Shown here: piece by piece, positions 1-8,889 of the stretch | How positions within the stretch are numbered: the first letter of the stretch is position 1 | How the letters are laid out: each line of letters begins with the position of its first letter | NCBI GenBank assembly: GCA_034509925.1 | Contig: CM067538.1 | Location: 62,001 to 126,000 of the forward strand | Direction: 5' to 3' | DNA: 64,000 bases | Source of the DNA: Hirudinaria manillensis | Taxonomy: Eukaryota; Annelida; Clitellata; Hirudinida; Hirudinidae | Notes under the pieces: model-generated | The model's input: only the letters and a program-made list of their open reading frames with translations | Databases searched by the model: none | Told to the model about the DNA's origin: nothing | Program-made: the position numbers and the translations under genes

Positions 1-743
1 TAAATTTTCATGATATATATTTTCGTTTTGAAATGATTAAAAATCATTGCCAATTTTAAATTTGACTAGCGACTGAGTGAGAAATCATTTTAACTGTTCT
101 TTTGAATTTGTGATCATCTTGAAGAAAATTCCCAATTTTTTAATAAAACTCACCTTAACATTCATTTGATACAAACACACATTTGCATTTCTATTTATAT
201 AAATTTTGAAACTTTACAAAGCATTGGTGAGACCAGAACTAGAAGTAATGCTTGTAAGTACGCGATAAATACTTGAAGAAGATGTGGCAAACATAGCAAC
301 TGGGTCAACAACGGGTTTGGAAAAGTTAAAATATGGAGATCGATTAAGAAAATGTCAACTAACGGGTCTAACAAATTAGTCATAAATTTTCAATAATATT
401 CTGCCTCCCTCTCAAACGTATTGGTTGTAACTAATCGCAAAAGTCATCCCATAAGACTATAGTGCTAGAAGAATTACGACAGTCTACATTTGATGTGATA
501 AATTTAGTTTAAAAGAGCATTTAAAGTTTAAATTAAAGAGGCATGCATCACATCCTTCAATGAAGAACATTTTTTTTAGTTTTGATCAAAATTTTGGAGA
601 ATATTTAAATAAGGCGACCGCAAGTAATCTAAGCAACTGACTGAAATGAAACGGAGCAGAAATTAGTTGAAATTTTAAATTAATTACATGTTATATTATT
701 AAATTTATTAACATGCCATATTTTAATAATTAAACATGTTCAG
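1..743. other. AT-rich region with no supported gene
   Basis: Only short spurious reading frames are present. I see no conserved protein, RNA gene or clear repeat. It may hold introns or 5' sequence of the decayed gene that follows. Confidence 0.5.
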
Positions 744-1343
744 GTCTTGAACAGCTACAACGTCCTTGAAGTTCTGCCTCCAATACCAGGGAAGTATTAA
801 GAAGCCTACAAGGATTATCCTGAAATGAAATCAGTGGACATAGTGGTCTGCAGCTATCCGGCTTCCATCTGTGAGATTTACATACCACTCAACAAAAGCG
901 TCCTTGTTTTATCCACTACGAGCTATTCGAACAATATAATAATCTATTATCAAACTTGCTAATTGAATGTTTATAATTACAAATTATGGCTTTCTAAAAT
1001 CGCCTAATGTAAGTTAAATGATACGCAAATTCACGGAGTTACAACTAATGACAGATACGACATAGGAAGATATACTGTTGAAAGGTGGAACAAATTGAAC
1101 GAAAACCTGAGGATTGTGGCTCAAAAACCTTGGAATGTCTTTGGAGGTAACAACCTTTACGATGCCAAATATCTCCAATATTACACTGGCATCGGGGTCC
1201 AACATCTACCCAGCGTATGCGACTACATCGAAGCCGAATACACCAACGAAATCAATGAGTTTCTAGTTGTTAGAAGGAGAGACAACGGATTCGAAACGAT
1301 ATTTCTTGATGAATTTCAAGGGTACTGTTGTGAAGTTAGTTGA
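744..1343 (+). pseudogene. Fragment of an unidentified conserved gene, two probable exons, one with a stop
   Basis: Two stretches look like exons of one protein. The first (744 to about 930) follows a CAG acceptor and reads VLNSYNVLEVLPPIPGKY, then an in-frame TAA at 798-800, then resumes in the same frame with DIVVCSYPASICEIYIPL. The second (1014-1343) follows an AG acceptor and contains YTVERWNKLNENL, GGNNLYDAKYLQYYTG and LPSVCDYIE. A possible donor lies near 1320 and a possible third exon near 1437-1490 (MAIYYDMLWMRYE). The composition and motif density look protein-coding rather than random. The pattern CSYPASxCE followed by NNLYDxxYLxYxTG reminds me of uncharacterised glycosyltransferase-like proteins, but I cannot name the family. 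The TAA makes this copy probably dead unless it lies in an unrecognised intron. Confidence 0.4.
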
Positions 1344-1781
1344 TTGGATCGAACTAATCATTTACATTTAAAACTCTTTAGCGGATAACGTAATTATAAT
1401 GTATTTTAAAATGTTTGCTTCCATATAATTATTTCAGAATGGCCATTTACTATGATATGCTGTGGATGAGATATGAAAGCAACTCTAATCAGTTTATTTT
1501 CTTAATTTAATTTATGTCCTGTTTATGAGAAAGAGATACTCAGTTATATAGACAAGCTGATATAGAAATCCATTCATCAAGCCTGCCTCATCGAAACGAT
1601 ACTTTGAATTAACTTTGCCTTATAATTCAATAGCTCCATTGGGTGATTTTTAAAATAGGTTGAAAGTTTAGAATTACTATGCTTATAGCAAAAGAAGGCT
1701 ATGAATGTTAAAACAAATTGCGATAATACATAACCAATTATATTATGCAATGATTTAATATAAATAATACAATTATTTCCA
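1344..1781. other. AT-rich spacer, no gene seen
   Basis: No supported coding or RNA feature. Apart from the weak third exon candidate near 1437-1490, this is spacer before the truncated non-LTR element. Confidence 0.4.
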
Positions 1782-2784
1782 AAGAAGTTCCGAGCGCAGA
1801 AAGAAATCGACGAGTCAGTAAATGTACTGATGTTCGAAGAAGTAAGAGGTCCTATCCAGACAGACCGTCACGCAGTGGGATGGAACCACTTCCAAAAATG
1901 GTCCCAGGCCAGCTCATCGACTAGAGGTGCGATGATTGGCCAGGAGAGGAGGCAGAAAGAGGAACAAGATCGAGTCACAAAGGCCGTACAGTTAGCACAA
2001 CAGGGTAAGTGGACAACTTGGGAGGATGTGATCCAACGATCCCTTACCTGGAGGTAAGCCTTTGCTGGCTGGCCTTTGCGGTAAGATCGATTTATGATCA
2101 GTTGCCTTCCAAGGAAAATTTAAGGAGGTGGGGGTTAGTAGAAGACGCCAAATGTGGACTCTGTGACGGAACCGAGACATTGCATCATGTGCTCAGCAAC
2201 TGCACATACGCCCTTGCCCATGGTCGGTATACGTGGCGACACAATCAGGTCCTTCGAGAAGTGTGTGAGGCCACCAAAGCAGCAGTAACCAGAGCAAACT
2301 CGCGCGCAATCTCCAAGCAGCGGAAGATTTACTTCCTGCGCGAGGGCTGCGCACACCTCTGCAGAAAGCGATGTAAAACGCCAAGAAAGGACATCCTTAC
2401 AGAGGCAAACGATTGGACAGTCGCATCCGACTTAGAAGGAATGAAGCACTATCCCCAGGTGCTGATTGAGAGTGGCAAGAGGCCAGATATGGTGTTGATG
2501 TCACCGTCGTCAGATGCCATCATTTTGGTGGAGTTGACGGTCCCATGGGAGGACAGAATGCAATTTAGCAATGCGCTGAAAGCGGAAAAGTATACAGATC
2601 TGGCGGTGGACCTGGAAGCGAAAGGGTTCAGATTTGACCTCTTCCCAATAGCCGAGAAAGAACGAAGACGATGACAAAGATGTCTGAAGCGGCGGAGGCA
2701 GCTTCGTTCTGGATCTGGCAAATGAGAGGCAAGGAAACATCTTCGGATGCCACAGCGAAAGGACCGGAGAAAGCTGCCGATCTC
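1782..2784 (+). pseudogene. C-terminal endonuclease region of RLE-type retrotransposon ORF, frameshifted
   Basis: Three overlapping frames form one decayed protein. Frame one (1782-2057) starts KKFRAQKEIDESV and ends around QQGKWTTWEDVIQRSLTW. Frame two (about 2050-2674) carries SIYDQLPSKENLRRWG, the zinc-type motif CGLCDGTETLHHVLSNC, GRYTWRHNQVL, then the nuclease-like segment RPDMVLM ... VELTVPWEDRM. Frame three (2671-2784) carries MSEAAEAASFWIW. This order matches the C-termini of RLE non-LTR elements: CCHC, then a PD-(D/E)xK nuclease with RPD and D residues. About 30 residues expected between the second and third segments seem to be missing. At least two frameshifts and the loss of the reverse transcriptase make it non-functional. 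Confidence 0.75.
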
Positions 2785-2959
2785 TGTTGTGGGATTATAC
2801 GTATCTTTGGTTTTGTGCACCTCGTGCGACGAGGCACGCTTGTTTTCCGTTTTAATTGCGCTCGTGTTCGTATCGTACTGTGTCGTGTTGTGTCGAGTTG
2901 TGTCGTATTGCGTTGATCCTAATAAACCGTGTTGATCTCGATATTCTGAAGTTATAACA
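2785..2959 (+). repeat. 5' LTR of Gypsy element 1
   Basis: 175 bp, starting TGTTGTGGG and ending TTATAACA. It is repeated at 5892-6066 with no mismatch found by reading. AATAAA lies near its end. Confidence 0.92.
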
Positions 2960-2962
2960 TAT

Positions 2963-3262
2963 TTGGCGACGAGGATGGCTACTGAGGATAAATTTTTGAC
3001 CATGATGACGATGTTCATGGAAGAAAATCGACGTCGCGACGATGAACGCCGCGAAGAAGAGACTCGCCGTCGCGAGGAAGAAATTCGTCGTCGTGAGGAG
3101 GAAGAAATTCGCCGTCGCGAAGAAGAAACTCGCCGTCGTGAGGAGGAGGAAACTCGCCGTCGCGAGGAAGAAATTCGCCGTCGTGAGAAAGATCTCCGCC
3201 GAGACGAGGAGAACCGTCGATGGGAAGAAGCTTTGCTGCAAGTCCCTGAAACCTCAGTATAA
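2963..3262 (+). CDS. Gag N-terminus with charged Arg-Glu repeats (Gypsy element 1)
   Basis: The likely start is ATG at 2974 (MATEDKFLTMM); an open frame extends back to 2963. Residues from about 20 onward are a run of RRREEE-type units (RRREEEIRRREEEE and variants), predicted to form a long charged helix or coiled coil. The frame stops at 3260-3262. The remainder of Gag continues in another frame from about 3236, so a frameshift separates this piece from the zinc-knuckle part. The repeats come from a degenerate 15-18 bp DNA unit (CGCCGTCGCGAGGAAGAAA), which could change in length easily. Confidence 0.6.
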   Translation: MATRMATEDKFLTMMTMFMEENRRRDDERREEETRRREEEIRRREEEEIRRREEETRRREEEETRRREEEIRRREKDLRRDEENRRWEEALLQVPETSV

Positions 3263-4706
3263 AGAAGCCATAGCGACAGACAGAAAATCAGATCTACCCC
3301 CGGAGGTCATGGGACAGGTAACTCAATCCAGTTATGATCCTGAGTCCGGGGCGCCCCCATCAAAGTGGATGGGACGGTTTGAAGCAGGAGATCACGCAAT
3401 GCAGTTGTCGGATGCAGACAAGGCAGACGCACTCGTGTCGAAGCTGGAGAAGCAGGAAGGATGCACTCTAGAAGACATGGTAAAAGAGTGTGAGAACCTT
3501 GTCAATCTGGGGAAGGACACCGACATGGTAGACGGCATGCAGGCTGTGAATGCAGTACGAAGAGGTTACCATAGGAAGAAGACTCGACGTATTTTCCCTA
3601 GCGAAGAAAATCCTCGAGAATCGTCCAAGGGTGCCTGCTTCATCTGTGGATCCTTGTCACATTTCAAGAAGGATTGCCCACAGAAGGACTGCCACAGAAA
3701 GGAATCGAAATTCAAGGGGCGAGTCAGAAAAATTAACACAGATCTCAGGACCAATCGAAGGTACGCCGAAGTTAGCTTCGGAGAAACCAAGCAGATAGGT
3801 TCGCCATCTCTGGAAGGAACGACGACTTCACTGGGAGCTGCAAATGGAACGCCGATTGAGGTCCTGGGTCAATTTGATGTTAAGTTCACCTGCGGAGGAT
3901 TTTCAGGCCACGGTCGCTGCTATGTGGCTGAAGAATCACCTCTACAGAAAGCCTTCAACGCCATCTGCTGCAAAATTGAGCAGAAGCCAGAAGAAGAAGG
4001 GAGACAACTTGCCAAGAGTTTGGCTGAAAGGTTCCCAGATGTTTTCGAAGAGGAGTTGGGCAAATGCAAGACTCGAGCACAGTTGATTGTGAGGCAGGGA
4101 GTTCGTCCGACCTTTTGCCGACAGAGGAAGATTCCGTTCGCTCGGGAGGAAGCAGTCAACACAGAGCTGGAGCGTCTAGTGCAACAAGGAGTCTTGAAGA
4201 AAGTGGATTATGTGACTATGGAGTGGGAGCTGTCATCTCTCATCGCTTCCCGAACGGCACGGAGAAGGCGATCGCACACGCCAGTAGATCTCTCACCAAG
4301 GCAGAGAAGAACTACGGACAACGGCAGAAGCTCTGATCATAAGCCACTGTTGTCGATCTTCGGATCCAAGGTTGGTATATCAGCTCATTCAGCAAATCGG
4401 CTCCAACGATGGGAACTCGTCTTGCTTGCGTATGATTTTGTCATCGAGTATAGGCGATCCACCCACTTTGGTCAAGCCGATGCGCTGTCCCGTCTCATCG
4501 CTACGAAGAAGCTGCCAGAAGATGAAGACATCGTCATTGCGAAGATCGAAAGGGATGTCAAGGCAGTTCAGAGTGATGTCATCCGAAACTTGCCAGTCAC
4601 AAAGGAGGATATTCAGAGGATGACTGAGGAAGATTCCGAGCTAAAGTTGGTTGTCGAAAGTGTAAGAGGATCGACGCTGCACGCCTCATGGGAACACGAG
4701 CCGTGA
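3236..4706 (+). pseudogene. Gag-Pol remnant: zinc knuckle, RT start, RNase H scraps
   Basis: The frame contains a Gag segment (KWMGRFEAGDHAMQLSDADK), a CCHC knuckle (CFICGSLSHFKKDC, near 3637-3680), a shortened protease-like region, then the start of reverse transcriptase ([18 protein letters not shown] ... LKKVDY). At about 4208 it jumps into RNase H sequence that lies in another frame ([20 protein letters not shown]), so the whole RT core including the catalytic aspartates is missing. A second jump near 4325-4340 returns to DHKPLLSIFGSK and ADALSRL. The frame ends at 4706 with the integrase in a different frame. No active enzyme could be made from this piece. Confidence 0.75.
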
Positions 4707-5881
4707 TCCCATCAGCCCTGCAAGGCCGAATTTTGAAGATGCTGCACGAGGGACATCCTGGGACAAGTAGAATGAAAATGCTAGCTCGACTGCACGTTTA
4801 CTGGCAAGGAATCGACAGGGACATCGAAGACAGAGTAAGACTTTGCAGTTCATGTCAGTTGGCTGCAAAGATGCCTGTCAGGAACGAACTGACGCCATGG
4901 CCGAAACCGGATTGTGCCTGGGAAAGGGTCCATATTGATTTTGCCGGCCCGATTGAAGGAGTGATGTTCTTAATCGTGGTGGACGCCTTCTCCAAGTGGC
5001 CTGAAGTTATTAAGATGAGGACTTCAACATCCACTGCCACAATCAGAGAACTGGGTAGGATTTTTGCGCAGCAGGGATACCCAAAAGTGATAGTTTCGGA
5101 CAATGGGACTCAGTTCACGTCCAAGGAGTTCCAAGAGTTCTGTCAGAGGAATGGAATGCAACACGTCAAGTCACCGCCCTACCAACCTCACTGCAATGGA
5201 CAAGCTGAGCGTTTTGTGGACACATTCAAGCGTACACTACAAAAGCTGCAGGGGGAGGAGGTGATGGAGGATGCGCTCCAGAAATTTCTGCTGACTTACC
5301 GGACAACGCCATGCACGTCTTTGACGGATTTGAAGACGCCGGCAGAGAAACTCCTAGGGAGACTTTTGAGAACTCCCCTGAGTGACCTCCAACTCAAAAG
5401 CCCAGTAAAACATCTCCCAAGAGCGGATCAGGAGATGGAAGAAAGGAAACCTATCCACAGGCGACTGAGAGAGTTCGTCGAGGGAGACGCAGTCTTCGTA
5501 AGAGACTACAAGGATCCAAGTCACCCGAAGTGGATACAGGGATGGATCAGGCGCAGACAGGGACGTCAAGTCTACCTAGTGGAGGCAAGCGGCAAAATGC
5601 TCCATCGCCACGCGAACCAGCTCAGGAAGCGTGCGCAGGATGATTCACTGAAGGTGATGTGTGAGGCATTTGACTTGCCATTCCTGCCACTAAGTGGGAC
5701 ATCCCAGACAACCGCAGAAAACACACACACGCCGGAACTACAGGAAATTCCAGAGTGCGAAGTGGAGCATGTCATTCCACCAGTGCAACCTCGGACACCA
5801 AAGAAAAGATCCGCAAGGAACCGCCGACCTCCGAGAAGGCTGGAGATGGATCCCCAGAGGAAGAAATACCTAATCGTTTAG
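4688..5881 (+). CDS. Integrase region of Gypsy element 1
   Basis: An open frame of 397 codons. It holds the H2C2 zinc-binding segment (HEGHPG ... CSSCQLA) and the DDE catalytic triad, with aspartates in HIDFAGPI and SDNGTQF and the glutamate in NGQAERF. A C-terminal basic region follows (PKKRSARNRRPPRR). The domain inserts the cDNA into host chromosomes. The annotated first Met is probably internal, because the upstream polyprotein continues in another frame. The stop at 5879-5881 abuts the polypurine tract and 3' LTR. The sequence resembles the K02A2.6/Mag-like branch of Ty3/Gypsy, judged by eye. Confidence 0.8.
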   Translation: MGTRAVIPSALQGRILKMLHEGHPGTSRMKMLARLHVYWQGIDRDIEDRVRLCSSCQLAAKMPVRNELTPWPKPDCAWERVHIDFAGPIEGVMFLIVVDAFSKWPEVIKMRTSTSTATIRELGRIFAQQGYPKVIVSDNGTQFTSKEFQEFCQRNGMQHVKSPPYQPHCNGQAERFVDTFKRTLQKLQGEEVMEDALQKFLLTYRTTPCTSLTDLKTPAEKLLGRLLRTPLSDLQLKSPVKHLPRADQEMEERKPIHRRLREFVEGDAVFVRDYKDPSHPKWIQGWIRRRQGRQVYLVEASGKMLHRHANQLRKRAQDDSLKVMCEAFDLPFLPLSGTSQTTAENTHTPELQEIPECEVEHVIPPVQPRTPKKRSARNRRPPRRLEMDPQRKKYLIV

Positions 5882-5891
5882 GGGGGGGAGG

Positions 5892-6066
5892 TGTTGTGGG
5901 ATTATACGTATCTTTGGTTTTGTGCACCTCGTGCGACGAGGCACGCTTGTTTTCCGTTTTAATTGCGCTCGTGTTCGTATCGTACTGTGTCGTGTTGTGT
6001 CGAGTTGTGTCGTATTGCGTTGATCCTAATAAACCGTGTTGATCTCGATATTCTGAAGTTATAACA
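5892..6066 (+). repeat. 3' LTR of Gypsy element 1
   Basis: Same 175-bp sequence as 2785-2959. It is followed by the target duplication ATCTC (6067-6071). Confidence 0.92.
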
Positions 6067-6545
6067 ATCTCCGGTCAGAATAAATCCACCGAAGCAATTC
6101 ATCGCCATAGAGGCGCGGAGCCGGTGACGGAAATGTCTGTTACCGCGCGCTGCTTCTAAGAAAATTTAAAGCCCAAGTCGATACTGTTGGGCGGCAGGGA
6201 TGACGGAAAGAAGGCCACTGAGAGTCGTAGGGGCTAGGTGGCGTCGCTTCAGCGACTGAGTGCAGCGACGAAAGAAGCCAACGAGAGCTTTCAGTAGTCG
6301 CTCCAGTCTGGCACGTGATGGCATAAAGAGGCAAATGAGAGCCTTCCAAAGCCTAAGCTTTTGAGTCTGCACATGGAAACCGACAAGGACATCCGGCTGA
6401 TCACCGGATGCGGCCCACCCCCGGAGAACGTCAGGGGTTTCAAAGGGCCGAAACGTTCGAAGATGGGGGACCTTCTCTGAGGATCCCTGTCGGAAAGCTC
6501 CGAGGAGGAGTTTCCAGCATCAGCATCAATAAAGAGATAAAATTG
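6067..6545 (+). other. 3' UTR of the split RLE-type non-LTR element
   Basis: This GC-richer stretch continues the host element after the Gypsy insertion. It includes GGCCCACCCCCGGAGAACG near 6412 and ends in a run with AATAAAGAGATAAAATTG. Open frames here are not conserved. The right boundary is set by the return to AT-rich DNA and is approximate. Confidence 0.5.
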
Positions 6546-6850
6546 AATGTAAGAAATACCAATTGACACAAAAATATAAGTAGTGAGTAAAGTAATGAAT
6601 GTTAATGTAACAAGGATATGACATCTGATGAACAGGCAAAGGCTCTAAAGCTTTTCTTTACAGATTAATAATTGTATCGAGTGAATGACTCAACTTACAT
6701 ATAAACAATTGGGACTTAAACTTACTAATTATCTCATCGTTTATAGATAAATTGCGGAGTCAAACTGAAAATGTTGGAAGGCATGCCTCATACCTATAAA
6801 GATATTGCCAAATACCGAGGAATCGTTCATGTTCCATACCAAATCTCAAT

Positions 6851-6955
6851 AAAGATAATGATGATTTTTGTGAAATTTTTTTAATTTATATTTTTCATTG
6901 ATTAGGGTTAGCGTTAGGGTTAAGGTTAGGGTTAGGGTTGGATGACTCAACCGAT
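6851..6955 (+). repeat. Flanking repeat with TTAGGG motifs, copy 1 (upstream of U2)
   Basis: It begins AATAAAGATAATGATGATTT, runs through a T-rich part and GTTAGGGTTAGGG-like motifs (6901-6940), and ends GGATGACTCAACCGATGG. A close copy lies just downstream of the U2 gene at 8404-8507. The two bracket the U2 locus, as expected of a relic of a tandem U2 repeat unit or a segmental duplication. Confidence 0.7.
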
Positions 6956-7068
6956 GGTTGTTGCAGACGACCGGTGGGAATAGCAGACGATTTTTTTACA
7001 ACTGTTTTCAATCAACGTAACGCTGAATAAAATAATTGTATAAATGAACGTAAATTCTTGGAAATGGC

Positions 7069-7106
7069 ATCGCTTCTCGGCCTTTCGGCTAAGATCAAAT
7101 GTGTAG
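7069..7106 (+). pseudogene. U2 snRNA gene, 5' part (interrupted)
   Basis: The sequence ATCGCTTCTCGGCCTTTCGG followed by CTAAGATCAAATGTGTAG matches the universally conserved 5' end of U2 snRNA: stem-loop I and the start of the branch-point recognition region. U2 pairs with the intron branch site in the spliceosome. Identity stops at about 7106, inside or next to the GUAGUA branch-recognition element, where a retrotransposon begins. The rest of U2 resumes at about 8230. This copy cannot give a functional U2. Intact copies presumably exist elsewhere. Confidence 0.93.
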
Positions 7107-8107
7107 CTCCGCAAAAGCATAAACTTTCAGTGGATCGCGGAGAACAACGGCATTCCGTACCTCAAAATGGAAGGCAATCACGCGGAGAGCAGACTGAAGA
7201 ATTCCTTCAGAAGAAAGTACCAGAAGGATCTGCTCTCCAAAAAGGACCAGGGGAAAGTGTACGCCTCGACGACCCAGTCGGCGTACTCCAACCACTTCTT
7301 GCGAGACTCCACCAGGTTCACGGACTGGAGATTTATCTTCAGGGCCCGCTTGAACCTGCTCCCTCTCAACGGCGCCAAGAAGTGGAAAGACGGGGCCAGG
7401 AACTGCCGCCTATGTGGTTACCCTGACGAAACGCTACCCCACGTCATTAACCACTGCAAGCCGAGGATGTACCTGGTCACAGAGCGCCACGACCGAATCC
7501 TCCAGCGCCTGTACAAAGCCCTTCTCGAAGCCTCCAGGGCGAAGGCCTGTCTCAACCAAGTCGTCCCGCAATCCGTGCTGCAAGTTCGTCCGGACCTCGT
7601 CATCATCGATGAGGAGGAAAGGACATCATGGTGGACGTGACGGTCACGTTTGACAACGGTCCCGATGCCCTGGAAAAAGCCAGAGTAGGGAAGATCGCCA
7701 AATACAGGGAGCTGGAGGAAGAGCTGACAGTCAAGGTCGTCAATGAGGCCTTCGTGCTTGGCTCTCTCGGATCGTTCCCTCTGCATAACCTGGTAGTGAC
7801 CAAGATACTTGGCATAAACCAGAATTATGCGAGGACAATGGCCAAGTACATGGTCTCGGATACGATCCGCTGGTACCGAGACATATACACGGCGCACGTG
7901 ACCGGCGTCATCCAACGGAAGCCGAGATGCATGATGGCCTCGGTAGCGCCAGCAAGGCAGTCCTCAGACCGGGCGACGCAGGATGCGGTCGCTGGCCCGG
8001 TCTGGGAAGAGGAAGAGCCCTTGGATGAAGAAGTGGGACTGCCGGAAGAAGACACGGCCGCCCTGGAAGAGGAAATGGAGGAGGGAGAGGAAGAGGCAGC
8101 CGCTTAA
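7107..8107 (+). pseudogene. C-terminal CCHC and RLE endonuclease of the U2-inserted element
   Basis: The frame is open from 7107 (LRKSINFQWIAENNG) to 7640 and then continues in the next frame from about 7628 to the stop at 8105-8107. The first part carries FRARLNLLPLNGAKKW, the zinc motif CRLCGYPDETLPHVINHC and the nuclease segment RPDLVIIDEEER. The second continues with VDVTVTFDNGPDALEKA and AKYRELEEEL, so the PD, D and K residues of a PD-(D/E)xK nuclease are all visible but split by a one-base frameshift near 7625. The tail is acidic (EEEMEEGEEEAA). The reverse transcriptase is absent by 5' truncation. This is a dead copy, though decay looks slight. Confidence 0.85.
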
Positions 8108-8229
8108 GGCAGCCAAAGTACCCCAAGGACATAAAGAAGAGCTGTATAAAAATCACTGAACCATAAACCCAGCCAACAATTATGATTGAAATAGTCCAAA
8201 ACATAAAAACATTTTTTAAATAAAAACGT
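7107..8229 (+). mobile_element. Utopia-like RLE non-LTR retrotransposon inserted in U2 snRNA gene
   Basis: A 1.1-kb insert lies precisely inside the U2 gene, in the same orientation. It encodes the C-terminal part of an RLE-type retrotransposon protein and a short 3' UTR ending near TTTTTAAATAAAAACGTAAT. The 5' end is truncated: the open frame runs directly from the junction. U2 sequence resumes with TCTGTTCTTATCA plus a small duplicated TCTTATTAGC. RLE elements targeting U2 genes are known as the Utopia lineage; the Keno lineage also targets U2 but carries an APE-type nuclease. The nuclease type and the target together support a Utopia-like assignment. The 3' boundary is uncertain by a few bases. 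Confidence 0.85.
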
Positions 8230-8393
8230 AATTCTGTTCTTATCATCTTATTAGCTTAATATCTGATATGTCTTCCATCGGAGGACGTCGATATTAAACT
8301 ATTTTGTGGAAACCTGTGGTAGACTTCGGCTTGCCGAGCCTATCCCACGGGCTGGCCCATTATTGCAGTTCTTCTGGGATCGGCCTCCATCTA
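8230..8393 (+). pseudogene. U2 snRNA gene, 3' part
   Basis: After the insertion U2 resumes with TCTGTTCTTATCA and GCTTAATATCTGATATGTC. Stem-loop II follows (CTTCCATCGGAGGAC), then an Sm-like site (CTATTTTGTGG), stem-loop III (GGCTTGCCGAGCC) and stem-loop IV with the conserved TATTGCAG. The end is near CCTCCATCT. Together with 7069-7106 it makes a complete U2 apart from a couple of bases at the junction. The stems are intact, so the copy seems to have been functional before the insertion. Confidence 0.9.
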
Positions 8394-8403
8394 AAATCTA
8401 TAA

Positions 8404-8507
8404 CAATAAAGATAATGATGATTTTTTTTTAATTTTTTTTATTTCTATTTTTTCATTGATTTGGGTTTGCGTTAGGGTTAGGGTTGGATGACTCAACCGG
8501 TGGTTGA
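8404..8507 (+). repeat. Flanking repeat with TTAGGG motifs, copy 2 (downstream of U2)
   Basis: It matches 6851-6955 in order: AATAAAGATAATGATGATTT, a T-rich run, GTTAGGGTTAGGG, then GGATGACTCAACCG. Confidence 0.7.
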
Positions 8508-8849
8508 GCTCTGTTCTCCTAAAATTCTTTAACGTCAAATACGTTTTAAGTATTTTTTTTCCGAAAATACACGATTTTATATTGCTGCTTCAATACCATA
8601 TCTGCGTGGCATTACTTGGTACTTCAGTTAGCATTATCCTGTCCGAACTTGGCTCTAATTTTATTTGGGATCCCAATATTTTTATTGCCAATCATATAAC
8701 TAGTTTTTGGTAATCATCAAGTGCTGATTTATCATCTCTTGTTGCATTGCTGATTTAGTAATATTTATCGTTTTTGACGATTGCGTGGCATAATTGCTAG
8801 ATAATCTGATAACAAAGAAAGTGGAAGTGCAGTTTTTTTTTTGTTCTCT

Positions 8850-8880
8850 ATCCCTAACCCTAACCCTAACCCTAACCCTA
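8850..8880 (-). repeat. Interstitial telomere-like (CCCTAA)n
   Basis: Five CCCTAA units in a row. Further short tracts lie near 9685-9706, 9740-9777 and 10751-10773. All are internal, between single-copy sequences. Confidence 0.85.
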
Positions 8881-8889
8881 AACTAATGG

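Larger units (their letters stand above)
2785..6066 (+). mobile_element. Ty3/Gypsy LTR retrotransposon, internally deleted, identical LTRs
   Basis: Two LTRs of 175 bp (2785-2959 and 5892-6066) start TGTTGTGGG and end TAACA. I find no difference between them. A 5-bp target duplication, ATCTC, flanks the element (2780-2784 and 6067-6071). The primer-binding region TTTGGCGACGAGG follows the left LTR, and a purine tract (about 5880-5891, GGGGGGGGAGG) precedes the right one. The interior is only 2.9 kb: gag, a zinc knuckle and integrase are recognisable, but nearly all of reverse transcriptase is deleted. Identical LTRs mean recent insertion, so this looks like a defective family mobilised in trans. 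Confidence 0.9.
1782..6545 (+). mobile_element. 5'-truncated RLE-type non-LTR retrotransposon, split by a nested Gypsy element
   Basis: The element comprises a decayed C-terminal coding region (about 1782-2784) and a 3' UTR (6067 to about 6545), interrupted by an LTR element at 2785-6066. Removing the insertion and one copy of its 5-bp target duplication rejoins the host sequence. The coding part ends in the Cys-Cys-His-Cys motif and endonuclease domain typical of restriction-like-endonuclease retrotransposons (R2/NeSL/Hero group). The 3' part ends in an AATAAAGAGATAAAATTGAA tail. The upstream part, including the reverse transcriptase, is missing, as in most non-LTR copies that stop early during target-primed reverse transcription. 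I cannot fix the clade or the exact ends. Confidence 0.75.

Noticed and set aside
2449..3241. Minus-strand frames opposite the Gag repeat and the RLE endonuclease
   Set aside because: Mirror frames of real coding sequence, with low-complexity Thr/Phe runs.
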